The notes beneath the pieces were generated by a model. That model made no database searches. It was given only the letters and a program-made list of their open reading frames with translations, and was not told the origin of the DNA. A stretch of DNA of 64,000 bases from Anas platyrhynchos (taxonomy: Eukaryota; Chordata; Aves; Anseriformes; Anatidae): assembly GCF_047663525.1 (NCBI RefSeq), contig NC_092613.1, positions 6,597,501-6,661,500 on the forward strand, read 5' to 3'. How positions within the stretch are numbered: position 1 is the stretch's first letter; every line of letters starts with the position of its first letter. Shown one piece after another: positions 37,801-46,346 of this stretch. The position numbers and the translations under genes are program-made.

Positions 37801-40800
37801 GTTTTGCTGTTCCCCTTGGGGCCGAAACGCTGCTGGCCTCCAGGTGTCCGAGTGCCTTCAGCCCCTCGCAGCAACCGCACTCCACAGCTGGAGAGGATGT
37901 AGAGAAAATGATGCATCCAGCCTCGAATCACCCCAGTGAGCTACGACAAAGGAATTTGCCAAAAGACAAAAGGGCGGCGGAGCTGTGAGCCCCCAGCTGT
38001 GCACAGCCCCAGGCGCACGAAGGCTCCAGGGCTGCGTCTGGGCGCCAGGCAAATGCGGGTGCCTCCCCTCCGCCACCATCGCACAACACAACCTAAAACG
38101 TGTCCTCCAGGCCCAGTAGGATTTTAACCCCACACCAAATCTGCATGCGCATTATTCCTGAGAACCCACCACCACCAGGTCCTGGCACACCGGCACCAAG
38201 CCCTCACATCCCTGCCCAGCTCTGGCTCCCTGCAGGAGCCGGGGATTTGGGGTTTTACACCACCCCAGGAGGCTCCGCATGGGCAAGGAGCGCAGGGAAG
38301 CGGCCTCCTTCCCCCTGGCACCAGCTGGAGCAGCAGCAGGGAAGTCCCAGCCCGTCCCCGCTGCCTCCCAGCACCAGCTGCCTTCGGCCTCACCGTCACC
38401 GAGCCCCTCGCAGCGGGAGGCCGGGACAGGAAACGAGCGTGCGAGTGCCAGCGGCCGCGAGCCGAGCGGCTGCGAGCTCTCGGGCTGCAGCTGCACAAAC
38501 CCCAGCGGGGCCGGTGCTGGAGCGGGGCCACCTCCCCGGGAACGGGCACACGCCTTTTCCTGCTCACCGAGGTTAGCGGTGAGGTTTCCAGCACGTGGGC
38601 TTGCTCTCTGTCCCCTGCTAGGATGGGGAGGAAGCTGGACTTTGGGGTTTTCTCCCAGTCGCTGATTTGTTGGGGTGGAAATCGGGAGGCTGCAGGCCGG
38701 GCGGCTGCAGAAAGGAGCCACGGCTTCGGAGCCACCCGAGCTGGAGAAGCCTCTAGAGGTGGGAGCAGGCGGCCACGAGGCCGAGCGCATCCCCCCGGCC
38801 CCAGGAACCAGCCAGGAAGGGGCTCGCTCGCCCCAGCCAACACCTGGCAGGATTTTTCTGCTCGCCTCGGGGAGCTGCTGCCCCACGGCCATCGGTGCCC
38901 ATCACCCTCTACCTGTTCCTCCCCGCGTTTGCATCCACTTGGAAACACAACGCCAGGAGATAAAATGAACTGGAAACAAACTGGAAACACCCCAACAGGC
39001 TCTAACGCTCCCAGCCCGAGGGCTTCATTAAAGAGAAAAAAAAAAAACCAGCAGGGCCAAACTCCTCTGGGCTGGCACGGGCCCAAGGCGTACCCACAGC
39101 AGCGTGCGGGGAGTCCGGGAAGGCGACGAGGCGCATGGGCAGCAGGCGTGTGATTGTGAGAAGTGTCTAATCAGGGAGTTATTCTCAGCCCTCTGCGAGG
39201 CTGCAAGCTCGCACATCTATAAATAGCCGGCAACGGAGCGGTACCTGGGGCGCTGCTCTGAACGTTGTTCACTGCTGCTCCGTGAAGCCGGAGCGCCGGG
39301 GGCAGCGCTGCCGTAGGGTCCTGCACAAAGAGCACGGCAAAAGCACCCGTGGCGCTGCTCTGCCCGTCCTCCTGGGCCACACGGGAAGGCCCACGGCCTC
39401 CAACAGGGCCAGCACTCTGAGCACCCCAGCGCCCACCCTCACCAGCCCACGGTGAGGAGCCCAGCCCTGGCTTGCAGCCCTCTGAGGGAAGCGTGGCTCC
39501 GGGAGCGCGCCGCCACGCGCCGGCCTCCAGCTCCAGCCCGAAAGCCAAATCCTGGTCCCCTCCTGAAGGTCCCTCCTCCTCTCCAGCTCCCCGTCAGCAC
39601 CACAAACACCGCCACCTTCACTCATTTGCACTGCCACTGGGTGAGGCAGCGTGGGAGAAACTGGAGGTGACGGCAGCTCTGCCTTCACACCTCCAGAAAC
39701 GAAGCCCTGCATTTACCACAAATCCGGCGATGCCGTGGGAAAGCTTCGGGACGGACCCTCACGGGCGTTCTGGCTGCTGGGAGGGCTGAAAAGCGCTCAC
39801 CTCCCGGCGAGGCGGGATGAGCCAGCGAGACTGACACGAAACCAAAGAGGGATGTGGGATGAGTAAAGCATCCCCGGTGCCTACGCCAGGTAGGAGAGGG
39901 AAACCCGGCGCTGTCGCAGCTGCCGGGCGCGCTCGTGCGGTGCCGAAGGCAGAGGCAGGAGTCACGGGCACTGGGGACTCGCCCGCGTCTCCCCAGGCAC
40001 CGCTGCAGGCACCAGGCACTGCTGCAGCCCCTGCTCTGCCCACGCTGCCAGCTCCCTGCTGCAGGGCAGCTCTGAGGAGCCGGGAGGAGATCCCTGCCCC
40101 ACCACGCTGCGCCCGCTGCCCTGCGCCGCTTCCAGCGGCTCCTTCCAGGGGGAGGTGAATCCCAGCCCTTCTCCTGGATCCGTAACAAATGCTTGGAAGG
40201 AGACAAACAGCAGCGGCGAGGAATGGAAGCAACGCCGGAGCGCCACAAAATGTGGGAGAAGCAGATTAGAGGAAGGACAAGCGAATCCGAGGGTGTGCCG
40301 GGCGCCGCTCGCCGGTGTCACACCCGCTCTGCCACCGGCACATCTCCATTTGCACAGCTTCTAATCTCAGCCCTGCAATGCAGCATCCCCTGCCTTCCCA
40401 GCTCCCCTCCGCGTTCTGCTCCCGGCTGGGAGCTGCAATGCAGCAGCGTGGGGAAGCCCCAAAGCCCTGCTCCCCTTCTCCCGGCCGGCAGCGGGGTCCC
40501 CGAGCCCCCCACCTCCCCCAGGCTCTGCGCTCTGCCCTCCCCGCGCTCCCCCAGGAGAGCGCTCCGCGTGCCCGAGGAGGACGTGACATTGCAGGAGAGG
40601 GATGGGGGCAGAACGGGGCCGTATCCGATCGCCCACGACCCCATTAGAGGCACCCTCAGGACCCGGAGCCCAGCCAGGCCAAGGATGGAGCTGCCCTGAG
40701 GGATGGAGCCGTCCCCGCTCCACCCAGCGGGGCCAGAGCCAGCGGCTTGGCTGCGGGGCTCTCAGGGCAGCTGCCACCTGCACCAGGAGCCGCACGCCCC

Positions 40801-43800
40801 GAGGCCACCGCTGTCACCGTGCGCTCACATCACCCGGTGCCACACACGCAGTGGCACAAAGCAGGCTGCAGGTGGGACAAGGGAACAATTCGGAGGATGC
40901 CACAGAGCCAGGCGAGCGGTGTGACCACAACCGGGGCTTGCAGCCCCCCCAAAAAAGCCCCTGTGTGCAGTGGGACCGCGGCTCAGCCCGGCACACACAG
41001 ACGGCCGTCCCTGGCGGGTTGCTCGCCGCTGAGGGCACGCACGCTCTGGCTCCTCGTGGACCTGGCACCAATCTGCCCGCCCGGGCAGCAGGCACAAGCA
41101 CCAGCCAAGACCGCGGGCAGGGGAGGACCAGGGAAATTGTTTGCTGGCACCACGAGATGTGGAGCTATGCCTGAAAGCACAGAGCGGGTCACATCGAGAG
41201 ATGGAAGCGGGCGGAGGCGAGGGGACTCGTGCTGTCGGCACAGCCGAGTGCTGCAGCGCAAGACCCCAAAGCCAGGGCAGTGACACGAAGCTGGGGACAC
41301 GGGACAGCGGGAGGGGGCTCTACAGGAGGAGGCAGGGCTGGTTTTGGCTCCCCAAGGCCACCCAGCTGGAAGCACATCACTCACACAGCACCCACACCTG
41401 GCAGCACCCAGCAAATGGTGCCAGGAGCCACCAGGCACAGCAAGGCCTCGAGGGGACACGACCCAGGTCCCATCGTGGTAACATCCCTCCAACAGACCCC
41501 AAATGGCCCTTCTGGGATGGGGAGCCTGCCGGTGGATGCCAGGTGCCCGTTGGTCCCTCACACCAACCCCGTGGAGGAACCATGTAAAGCCTTGCACTCA
41601 TCCATGGATTTCCAGTGAGGAAATGTCAGACCTGGGGGCAAAATCCAGCTGGGCACAGCCCCACATGAACAGCATTTTTTGAGTTCCTTAGGGGAAGAAT
41701 TTGTTTCACGAACATATTTCCAATAGTTCTGCCTTCACGTCCTTGCTCAGCTACTTTTCCATGGGAAACCTTGAAAGATAAATCCGGATCCATTTATTTC
41801 TTACAGCAGGGCGGGTGACGCGAGCGGAGGCAGCGACACGACGGCGCAGCTCCCCCCCTTTCTCCTCACCCTCCCCAAACACAGGGGCTGGGTTCTGCAG
41901 GCAGAAGGAAAATCAATCCCCTCCTAAACAACCTCATCACACGGGCGCTGTCCTGTCAGGGCACCGAGAGAGGCACAACGTCATTGTCAGAGCGGGCTGA
42001 GAACAGCGGCGGTGTTTTACGAGGCAATAACCCACTCCCGGGGCTATGAAGAGCCACTTGGTCTCTGACCTCCCGGTGTTCCCCAGCCAGCGAGCCAGGC
42101 TGGTGCTGCACAGCGCTGCAACGCACCCATTAGTGCTTAATTAAACAGTGAGGAGAGCTGTGGGGCTGAGGTATCCCACACCATGAGCCTGGCCAGCAGG
42201 GGATCTCCGTGGGCAGGGTCACCGCGGTGAGACCCCCTCCACCTGAACGCGCTCGCAGGGGACGCGTCGGACACGAGCCAGGAGTTTCTGCGCTGTGGGT
42301 TTTCCACCACCCACGTGCGATGTGAAGATCACCCCTCGCCAGGGGCCCCTGCCTCTCCTCCTGCCCCACCAGCCCTGCCCGCGAGCATCACCAGGCTGAG
42401 CGTGGTGGGAGAGGCAGCATCGCCCCCCCACCTCCCAGCCAGGGGCTGTGGGACCAAGATCTATTCCAGCTGCACCAGCCCCTGCAGAGCCTGGCAGGGC
42501 TACAAAGGCTCCTCCAGCCAAGCCTTCGGGGAACGCCGCTCCCCCGGGGATCGCACGCGGCCGTCTGGGCTCCGGCCCACGCAGCAGCGGCCATTTGGGT
42601 ACTTATGCCCATTAGGAGCCACTTAACAGGCACCATACACAGCACGAGATGGCCAAGGAAATGGCTGCAGAAAGCAGCTGCAGGATCCTGGAGCTGCTCT
42701 GGGAACCTCGTGGGTCCCTGCACCCCAAGGTGAGCTCAGCCACAGCCCCCCGTGTGCCCCGAGCTGGCCACGCTCCCTCTGTGCCCTTCCTCCTGTGGCC
42801 GGGCACTGGTGCAATTAGCAAAGCCAGCTACCGCTCGGCTTTGATGAGAAGACTCAGCCTCTGCTCGGGATGAAACGTGTAATTTGGACGGTAGAAATAG
42901 CCTCTACAAAGCACATGTGGTTGCTGTGTCCCGGTGACCTCTTCCATCTTACGCAGGCGGCTCTGCTCCGAGCGTGGTTCCATCTCCGCCGGCTCTCCAA
43001 AGGCGCGGGTGCCATCAAACAGATGACACATCTGCAGCAACCAAAGGAGAGGCAGCGCTTGGCCACTGCTAAATAAATCGTATTTTTGGCCGGCGCTGCA
43101 CCTCAGCGGAGGCCAATGAGTGCTTCTGGCAGGAGGAACGTGAAATGGAGATGAGAAGTCAGGTGTGGAAACCACGGATGCAGAAAGGCTCCGCGAGGCG
43201 CCGCGCTCGGCAGAGCAGGGAGCTCCGGTTCGTCAGCGGCAGCGCCGGCTCCTCGGCACAGGTCAGCGGCTCAGACGGGATCTGCAGGGCTGGGAAATCA
43301 CCGCGGCTCCCACGCCTTTCTTCCAGGACAAACCAAGCTCCTTGGGTCTTCTCGAGGCACTCCAGCAGGCGCAGCAAAATGGCTCAAGGCTGATGGCTCT
43401 CGCGCCAAAGGAGCCCCGCAGAGTGGAGAAGCCTCCTCTCCAAAACCAGCACCTCTGGTAGCCGCTGAGCCCCTCTCCTGGCCTCGCCCGCCGGCCCTCA
43501 CAGCCTGCTCTGAGCCAGGGGGGGTCCTGTCCTGCCTGGGTTTGTGCCCCCCACCAGGGGTTGGTCTGCAGGGGGCTTCACCCGCCCGGATCGCAGCAGC
43601 AGACAAGCCGAGGGGTCAGGGCCAGAAGCTCGGCGCGTGCCCGGGCTCACGCACCCCCAGCCACGAGTCCACCACCGGCACGTAGGAGGTGACGGAGCAA
43701 CCACCGGCACGCTGCTGGCACGTCCCCAGCTCCTGTCACCGTGCCCACCCCTCGGGCTGCCAAGGACGGGCCGGTTCACAGGCAGCGGGGTTGAACAGCC

Positions 43801-46346
43801 ACGATTCAGTGGCACAGATCCCACCAAGGTAAGAAGCTCATCCTGAGCCCCCCCAGGAGGGAAGATGTCAAGCTCCTGGCCGGCCAGCCCCAAACGCTGC
43901 CCACCTGGGGGTGGAGAACCAGCCCCCCCCGCTGCAGGGTCCGTGCACGTGGACGAATGACCTATTTCAGCAACCACGCAGAGCAGGGGGGGCACGAGGC
44001 AGATTTGGCAGTGCAGGGCCCTCACCACACAACTGGCCAAGCCTTCAGATGGCAAGCACCGCCCGAGGGATGCTCAGCACCATTAAAACCAGTCCCACCA
44101 CGGACAGAGGCTGGGAACCACCCCCAAACTTCCTCACCTGGTGCACGAGGAGTCCTTCCTCCACAGGCCGGCCCTGTGCTCTCAGGAAAGCTGCAGGATT
44201 TTTTCCTGGAGGTCCTGAGGAACCCCCCTTAGAGCAGGGCACTACAAGAGGGACCCCGAGATCCCCCACGGCATGCAAACACCAGCGGGTGGAGACCTGC
44301 TCGTGACCAATCCTCCTGCAATCCTCCCGTGTTCTCTGCCCCAGTGGGACCTGGCGTTACCCCAGCGTTGGGGCTGGGGCTGGGCATCCACCAGCCCAGC
44401 AGCAGGACCCCCACGGGACCACCACAGGACCCCAGCAGCAGACCAGCCTCGTGCATCCCATCTCTGCCATCTGCCTGCCCCGCCTTGGCCTCGCTCCGTG
44501 GCTTTCCACGAGCCACTGGCACGGCCCCAGCGAGCCCTGGGCCAGCGGGCAGTGGCCACAGAACATTTTGGCAGCTGGGGCAGCCCCCTAACCAGGAAGG
44601 GGAGCAGGCAGGGGACATCGGCATGGGGGCTGCATGCAGCACACGTGTGCCAGAGCCCTGTGCCACAGCAAGGGGCTGTGACACCCCGAGGGCTCCAAGG
44701 GAGAAGACACTCGACACGCCAGGGCCCCCACCGAACGCCACAGCTCCAAACCCAGCTGGCTCGGGCGAGCAGCCTCGTCATGGCCGCATGCAGCTCGTTG
44801 CCATTTCTGCACGCCGGCTCGCCACACCGAGCCGAGCTCTTCACAGCTACAAATCCTCCATGGTACAGCCACCGGGGAGAGAAAGCCGGCGGATGGGGAC
44901 GCCGCCTCGCCCTGCTGGGGATCAGCCCACGTCCCCCCCACCAGCAGCGGCCACGACGGGAACGCGAGGGCCGGGCACGCCTGCACCCGGAGCCAGCGCA
45001 GCCCCAGCTCCGACCCGAAGCGTTGGCTGCTCGGATGAAAAAAACCTCACGTGATACCACGCCGGTGACGAGCTCTCGACCATGCAGAGCCTTTCCCAGG
45101 CTCGGAGATCAAACACATCAAGCAAGGAAGCCGGGGGCTGCAAGCAGCTCGCGCACACCCTGCAGCAGCGTCCTAGGGGTGGGGGGCACAAAGCAGCACC
45201 AGGGCTGGGGCTCCCCACGCGTGCTGTCCCCAAGGTCAGCCCCTAGGATGGGGCAGCGGTGCTGGGAGGGCAACCTCGGGGCTGATTTAAAACTGGGCTG
45301 TGGCCAAAAATACACTGGGGCACCCCAAGGCGGTGGGTGCCCACCTGAAGGCATGGGGCCACCCCACGCTGCGTGGCTTCACTGCTGATGGCCGAGCCAC
45401 GGGGAGAAGACCCCAGAGCCTGCCAGGAGCCAAATTTCCATTCCTTAACCCCACAAAAGCCAGGACTGAACCCTCCCAGCCCCGAACCCCCCCCCCCGGT
45501 GACCACCTCGGGGTGCGAGGAGCAGCGGGGGCGTGAAGGCAAGGAAGGATGGAGGCAAGGCAGGGGGGCACCGCTGCGGGGGCTACACTCACCCAACATC
45601 TGGCTGAAGAGGAGCTGCTCCAGGTCTCCCAGCACCGTCACCACCAGCTCGGGGTCCACCTTCAGGTACGGCTTCTCCTCGGCGCCCGCCGCCGCGGGCC
45701 CCTTGCCGCCCAGCAGCTCGTCGTCGCACTTGCCACCTCCGCCACCACCACCACCACTTCCACCGCCACCACCACCGCCTCCACCCGCCTCAGGGGCCTT
45801 ACTGAGGGGCTTCACCTCCGCGTAGGGCCCCCGGGGGATGCGGCTGGGCTTGCCGCTGGCCGGCGGCTTGGCGGGGCCGGCGGGGCGCGGCGGCAGCAGC
45901 GAGTGCTCGGAGCGGGACAGGCTGCGCGACATGGTGGACGCCTCACGGGCACGGGGACCACCGCCACCACCTCCACCGCCACCACGGCCACTCGTCGCCA
46001 CCGTGGCCGCCGCCTTGGCCATGTCGTCGCTCCAGCGCGGCTCGTAGAGCTGCCGCTTCTTCTCGGCGTCGGTGAGGAAGGCCAGGTTGGTGAGGGACTT
46101 CTGCTTGCGCAGGTTGGAGCCCGGCAGCCGCCCCTCAGCGCTGCTGGCCTTGAACACCCGCAGCTCCGCTCCCCGCGGCCCCGCCGTTGGCGTCGTCGCC
46201 GGCGTTGTCACCGTCGTCGCCGCCGCCTTGGCCCGTTTGGGCATCACGGAGCCAGCGTCGGGCCCCCGGCGGTAGCCTCGCAGCTCCGCTGTCCCCTCGT
46301 CGCCCAGCTCCACGTCGGGGAGGCTCTTGAGGTTTGTCCCCAGCAT
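3527..46346 (-). CDS. NAV1: NAV1, neuron navigator 1: complete 30-exon canonical coding region
   Basis: NAV1 is a microtubule plus-end-tracking protein that acts in growth cones, neuronal migration and neurite guidance (family knowledge). Thirty exons join in phase to 5616 bases (1871 aa plus stop), close to the human length. In order, the protein has a basic, low-complexity N-terminus with an SRIP EB-binding motif and polyglycine tracts (exon 1), a long Ser/Pro-rich region with an SGIP motif (exon 6), two coiled-coil stretches (about 1076-1165 and 1293-1352), and a C-terminal AAA-type ATPase region with Walker A GPSGTGKT (1552-1559) and Walker B ending LLDD (to 1623). It ends in a conserved tail reading LQSTL. 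The start at 46346 was chosen because its first residues (MLG) and the later PKRAKA match the human N-terminus. The upstream frame stays open, so no upstream stop fixes it. Exons are listed separately. Confidence 0.96.
4025..4222 (-). CDS. NAV1: NAV1 coding exon 29
   Basis: Encodes 66 codons, VHGQKAAWEDPVEWVRDTL to SSLDADPL. Both ends are phase 0. The acceptor is CCCGCAG and the donor CTG|GTATGG. Confidence 0.96.
4438..4556 (-). CDS. NAV1: NAV1 coding exon 28
   Basis: Encodes PCFFLSCPIGIEDFRTWF to EGAKDGLK. The acceptor is CTGCAG and the donor AAG|GTACCC. Confidence 0.96.
4931..5127 (-). CDS. NAV1: NAV1 coding exon 27
   Basis: Encodes MLTFSNNVEPANGFLVRYL to STSDFLI. It is strongly conserved. 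The acceptor is CCCGCAG and the donor G|GTACGG. Confidence 0.96.
5418..5489 (-). CDS. NAV1: NAV1 coding exon 26
   Basis: Encodes PYIIGTTNQPVKMTPNHGLH to LSF. The TTN segment sits where AAA proteins have sensor 1. The donor is AG|GTATGG. Confidence 0.95.
   Translation of the reverse strand, partial: PLHHRDHQPAREDDSKPWPPPQL
5674..5828 (-). CDS. NAV1: NAV1 coding exon 25 (Walker B)
   Basis: Encodes DLQLYLSNLANQID to LTCKYHK. It includes the Walker B strand VILLDD (about 1618-1623) followed by LSEAGSISEL. Confidence 0.96.
5919..6154 (-). CDS. NAV1: NAV1 coding exon 24 (Walker A)
   Basis: Encodes LKEKCVDSLVFETL to NMHQQSCK and carries the P-loop GPSGTGKT (residues 1552-1559), followed by YLTNRLAEYLVERSG. 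This is the nucleotide-binding core of the AAA region. Confidence 0.97.
6238..6397 (-). CDS. NAV1: NAV1 coding exon 23
   Basis: Encodes DYITKMDPASTLGLSTESV to IVVTLK, leading into the AAA module. The acceptor is CCTGCAG. Confidence 0.95.
6537..6632 (-). CDS. NAV1: NAV1 coding exon 22
   Basis: Encodes 32 codons, DLKQQEFFLGWTKVSGKVDW to VCQVFK. The acceptor is CTCCTAG and the donor AAG|GTAGGA. Both ends are phase 0. Confidence 0.95.
6750..6847 (-). CDS. NAV1: NAV1 coding exon 21
   Basis: Encodes VSPMDAVSAGTQ to VRMPPQHIIKG. The strand RIVVRMPPQHIIKG starts the folded C-terminal region. Confidence 0.95.
7064..7238 (-). CDS. NAV1: NAV1 coding exon 20
   Basis: Encodes LEVDLLKAENDRLKVAPGPS to FSPSLADT: the end of coiled coil 2, then a Ser/Pro linker. 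Confidence 0.95.
7368..7530 (-). CDS. NAV1: NAV1 coding exon 19 (coiled coil 2)
   Basis: Encodes LFQAHSEGEPEKKEVSEL to ETMHNMQ, the start of the second coiled coil. Its first residues differ from the remembered human sequence, which carries a longer insert here. Confidence 0.95.
7618..7814 (-). CDS. NAV1: NAV1 coding exon 18
   Basis: Encodes LRSSFNKAFSIKKGPKSASS to SVGIDTA. It is nearly invariant in the family. The acceptor is CCTGTAG and the donor GA|GTACGT (a weaker donor). Confidence 0.95.
8569..8590. repeat. A22 homopolymer (T22 in the NAV1 transcript)
   Basis: Twenty-two A on plus. In the NAV1 pre-mRNA it is a U22 tract about 390 nt downstream of the 9-nt microexon. No target-site duplication or element body is recognised beside it. 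Confidence 0.95.
8983..8991 (-). CDS. NAV1: NAV1 coding exon 17: 9-nt microexon encoding VYE
   Basis: The nine bases GTGTACGAG are flanked by TTTTTTTCCAG and GTAAGT, a near-consensus acceptor and donor. They encode Val-Tyr-Glu between ...KKSW (exon 16) and LRSSFNKAF (exon 18). As I remember it, human NAV1 reads SWVYELRSSF here, so the microexon is real coding sequence. A UGC triplet lies about 24 nt upstream of the exon, as in many SRRM4-dependent neuronal microexons (inference). Confidence 0.9.
9406..9527 (-). CDS. NAV1: NAV1 coding exon 16
   Basis: Encodes LRIKRQNSSDSISSLNSITS to a polylysine segment (six Lys) followed by SW. The donor is TGG|GTGGGT. Its end is phase 0, compatible with inclusion or skipping of the next 9-nt exon. 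Confidence 0.95.
10028..10139 (-). CDS. NAV1: NAV1 coding exon 15 (end of coiled coil 1)
   Basis: Encodes DTELLDLRETIDFLKKKNSE to EVAPK. The acceptor is CCTGCAG and the donor AAAG|GTAGGG. Confidence 0.95.
10283..10366 (-). CDS. NAV1: NAV1 coding exon 14 (coiled coil 1)
   Basis: Encodes 28 codons, ANLVAAFEQSLVSMTSRLRH to TAEEK, continuing the coiled coil. Both ends are phase 0. Confidence 0.95.
10600..10677 (-). CDS. NAV1: NAV1 coding exon 13 (coiled coil 1)
   Basis: Encodes 26 codons, QIRKLRRELESSQEKVATL and onward, with clear heptad spacing. Both ends are phase 0. The donor is AAC|GTGAGT. Confidence 0.95.
10789..10812 (-). CDS. NAV1: NAV1 coding exon 12 (24-nt microexon)
   Basis: Encodes only AEEKMQSE. 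It is flanked by CTGCCAG and GAG|GTGAGC, starts the first coiled coil, and both flanking junctions are phase 0, so it can be skipped cleanly. Confidence 0.93.
11011..11063 (-). CDS. NAV1: NAV1 coding exon 11
   Basis: Encodes HGSVLSLASSASSTYSS. The acceptor is GTTGCAG and the donor TCC|GTAAGA. It precedes the first coiled coil. Confidence 0.94.
11501..11671 (-). CDS. NAV1: NAV1 coding exon 10
   Basis: Encodes SPTAATTPRITRSNSIP to SGSFRDPVDD, a phospho-site-rich segment. The acceptor is CTTGCAG and the donor G|GTGAGA. Confidence 0.96.
12295..12443 (-). CDS. NAV1: NAV1 coding exon 9
   Basis: Encodes YQLHSQEEAKERRHSHTIGG to GPLTSI. The acceptor is CCTCCAG and the donor G|GTCAGT. The conserved RRHSHTIGGLPESDDQ block supports the assignment. 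Confidence 0.95.
12572..12613 (-). CDS. NAV1: NAV1 coding exon 8 (42 nt)
   Basis: Encodes SNRDRNTLPKKGL plus split codons at each end. The acceptor is CTTCCAG and the donor AG|GTAAAA. Its length is a multiple of three, so it could be skipped in frame. Confidence 0.93.
12803..13258 (-). CDS. NAV1: NAV1 coding exon 7
   Basis: Contains the highly conserved VKPPSLANLDKVNSNSLDL and LSGLHRSMESLQMPMSLPS blocks. An acidic run of seven Glu is encoded by (GAG)n near the 3' end of the exon (about 12853-12876 region). Confidence 0.95.
13371..14064 (-). CDS. NAV1: NAV1 coding exon 6 (SxIP-containing basic region)
   Basis: The second-largest exon, with 230 full codons. It is basic and Ser/Pro-rich, and includes KSSGIPVKP (an SxIP-type EB-binding motif) and the conserved SNIQYRSLPRPAKSSSMSV block. 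Low-complexity, microtubule-associated character is typical of the family. Confidence 0.95.
14331..14628 (-). CDS. NAV1: NAV1 coding exon 5
   Basis: Encodes LRTDSEKRSLAESGLSW to AQSTLKVA. It is Ser/Lys-rich and predicted disordered. The acceptor is CCCGCAG and the donor G|GTGAGG. Confidence 0.95.
14801..14939 (-). CDS. NAV1: NAV1 coding exon 4
   Basis: Encodes WDESSSISSG to RRNSAIA. It enters with one base, so both exon 3 (GG|C) and the internal alternative first exon at 17818 (AG|C) are in phase with it. The donor is GCG|GTAGGT. Confidence 0.95.
17761..17814. repeat. 12-bp minisatellite, 4.5 copies
   Basis: Units GGTCCCGGAGCC, twice, then GGTCCCGGTGCC, twice, plus a half unit. It ends one base from the GT of the NAV1 alternative first exon donor (17817-17816). 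Confidence 0.95.
17818..17864 (-). CDS. NAV1: NAV1 alternative first coding exon (internal promoter isoform)
   Basis: An ATG at 17864 in GC-rich DNA opens MLRAGRMRRAPRLAA and stops at AG|GTAGGG. Spliced to exon 4 (AG+C = Ser) it gives ...LAASWDESSS, bypassing exons 1-3. The resulting product of about 1479 aa agrees with the known short human NAV1 isoform of about 1484 aa, which also begins at this point. It has no SRIP motif, polyglycine or N-terminal basic region but keeps the exon 6 SGIP, the coiled coils and the AAA region. A 12-bp minisatellite begins right after the donor. Confidence 0.75.
17865..18000 (-). promoter_or_regulatory. NAV1: NAV1 internal CpG-rich promoter
   Basis: GC- and CpG-dense sequence directly upstream of the alternative ATG at 17864, inside intron 3. 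It is assigned as a promoter from position and composition; no TATA box is seen. Confidence 0.5.
21285..21300. repeat. Telomere-like (CCCTAA)n, 2.7 units
   Basis: CCCTAACCCTAACCCT on plus in NAV1 intron 3; a short interstitial telomeric sequence. Confidence 0.9.
23370..23735 (-). CDS. NAV1: NAV1 coding exon 3
   Basis: Encodes 121 full codons, from SLEMTCYDSDE to the acidic TEDDDITTG. It includes a serine-rich block around SNRSSPLSWRYGQSS. The acceptor CCTCACAG is preceded by telomere-like repeats that could act as branch points. Confidence 0.96.
23754..23788. repeat. Telomere-like TTAGGG/TCGGGG repeat beside NAV1 exon 3
   Basis: GGGTTTAGGG, then GTCGGG units, then GGTTAGGGTTAGG on plus. It ends 19 bases from the exon 3 acceptor and supplies CTAAC/CTAAAC branch-point-like sequences on the transcript strand. 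Confidence 0.9.
24191..24200. promoter_or_regulatory. Perfect palindromic MEF2 site
   Basis: CTAAATTTAG fits the MEF2 consensus CTA(A/T)4TAG exactly, inside an AT-richer island (about 24170-24240) in NAV1 intron 2. Confidence 0.4.
26272..26374 (-). CDS. NAV1: NAV1 coding exon 2
   Basis: Encodes PESQRKRTVQNV to SQVSH. The acceptor is CTTGCAG and the donor AG|GTGAGG. It enters with two bases, so it accepts either canonical exon 1 (giving Asp) or upstream exon B (giving Asn). Confidence 0.95.
28806..28838. repeat. (GT)n microsatellite
   Basis: An uninterrupted GT repeat of about 16 units inside NAV1 intron 1. Confidence 0.98.
30840..30975. promoter_or_regulatory. Candidate intronic regulatory block
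   Basis: An AT-richer segment in NAV1 intron 1 holding AATTCAAAATTCC, T14, CCAAGGCAACAAG and the X-box half GTTGCCATAGTGA. Functional status unknown. Confidence 0.25.
32880..32965. promoter_or_regulatory. Candidate intronic enhancer, homeodomain-rich
   Basis: An AT-rich island in NAV1 intron 1 with GCTAATTTTGA, TGATTAATTGATG and CTCATTAG clustered in 60 bp, unlike the GC-rich surroundings. Conservation could not be tested. Confidence 0.35.
34855..35350. promoter_or_regulatory. Candidate conserved non-coding block in NAV1 intron 1
   Basis: About 500 bp of balanced base composition in a GC-rich intron, rich in AACAAAG, CCTGACAGATAAA and TTAAGTA-type motifs. It has no coding signal on either strand. 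It resembles a regulatory element by composition alone. Confidence 0.3.
45593..46346 (-). CDS. NAV1: NAV1 coding exon 1 (canonical N-terminus)
   Basis: Encodes residues 1-251 plus one base. It contains the conserved NLRKQKSLTNL and YEP.WSDDMAK segments, the SRIP motif (SxIP, EB1-binding type) just before RGPYAEVKPLSK, and the ending LEQLLFSQML. Two glycine runs interrupt it: nine Gly at 45957-45983, and Gly9-Ser-Gly8 at 45732-45785. The donor is G|GTGAGT. It joins exon 2 as G+AC (Asp). Confidence 0.95.
45732..45785. repeat. NAV1: Polyglycine-coding repeat (Gly9-Ser-Gly8)
   Basis: Imperfect GGT/GGC/GGA codon run in NAV1 exon 1, about residues 187-204. Mixed codons indicate an old or selected tract rather than a pure slipped triplet. 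Confidence 0.95.
45957..45983. repeat. NAV1: Polyglycine-coding repeat (Gly9)
   Basis: Nine consecutive glycine codons of mixed type in NAV1 exon 1, about residues 122-130. Confidence 0.95.

Larger units (their letters stand above)
26375..45592 (-). other. NAV1: NAV1 intron 1 (19.2 kb)
   Basis: The long 5' intron, with a GT microsatellite and several AT-richer islands (30.84-30.97, 32.88-32.97, 34.86-35.35, 35.56-35.90, 41.65-41.80, 42.84-43.08 kb). I found no exon with paired splice sites and family similarity. The long open frames here have only GC-driven composition. Confidence 0.75.

Noticed and set aside
42828..43175. 115-aa minus-strand frame in a less GC-rich patch of intron 1
   Set aside because: No paired splice sites in a usable phase and no similarity; more likely a non-coding regulatory patch with E-box-like CAGATG/CATCTG.
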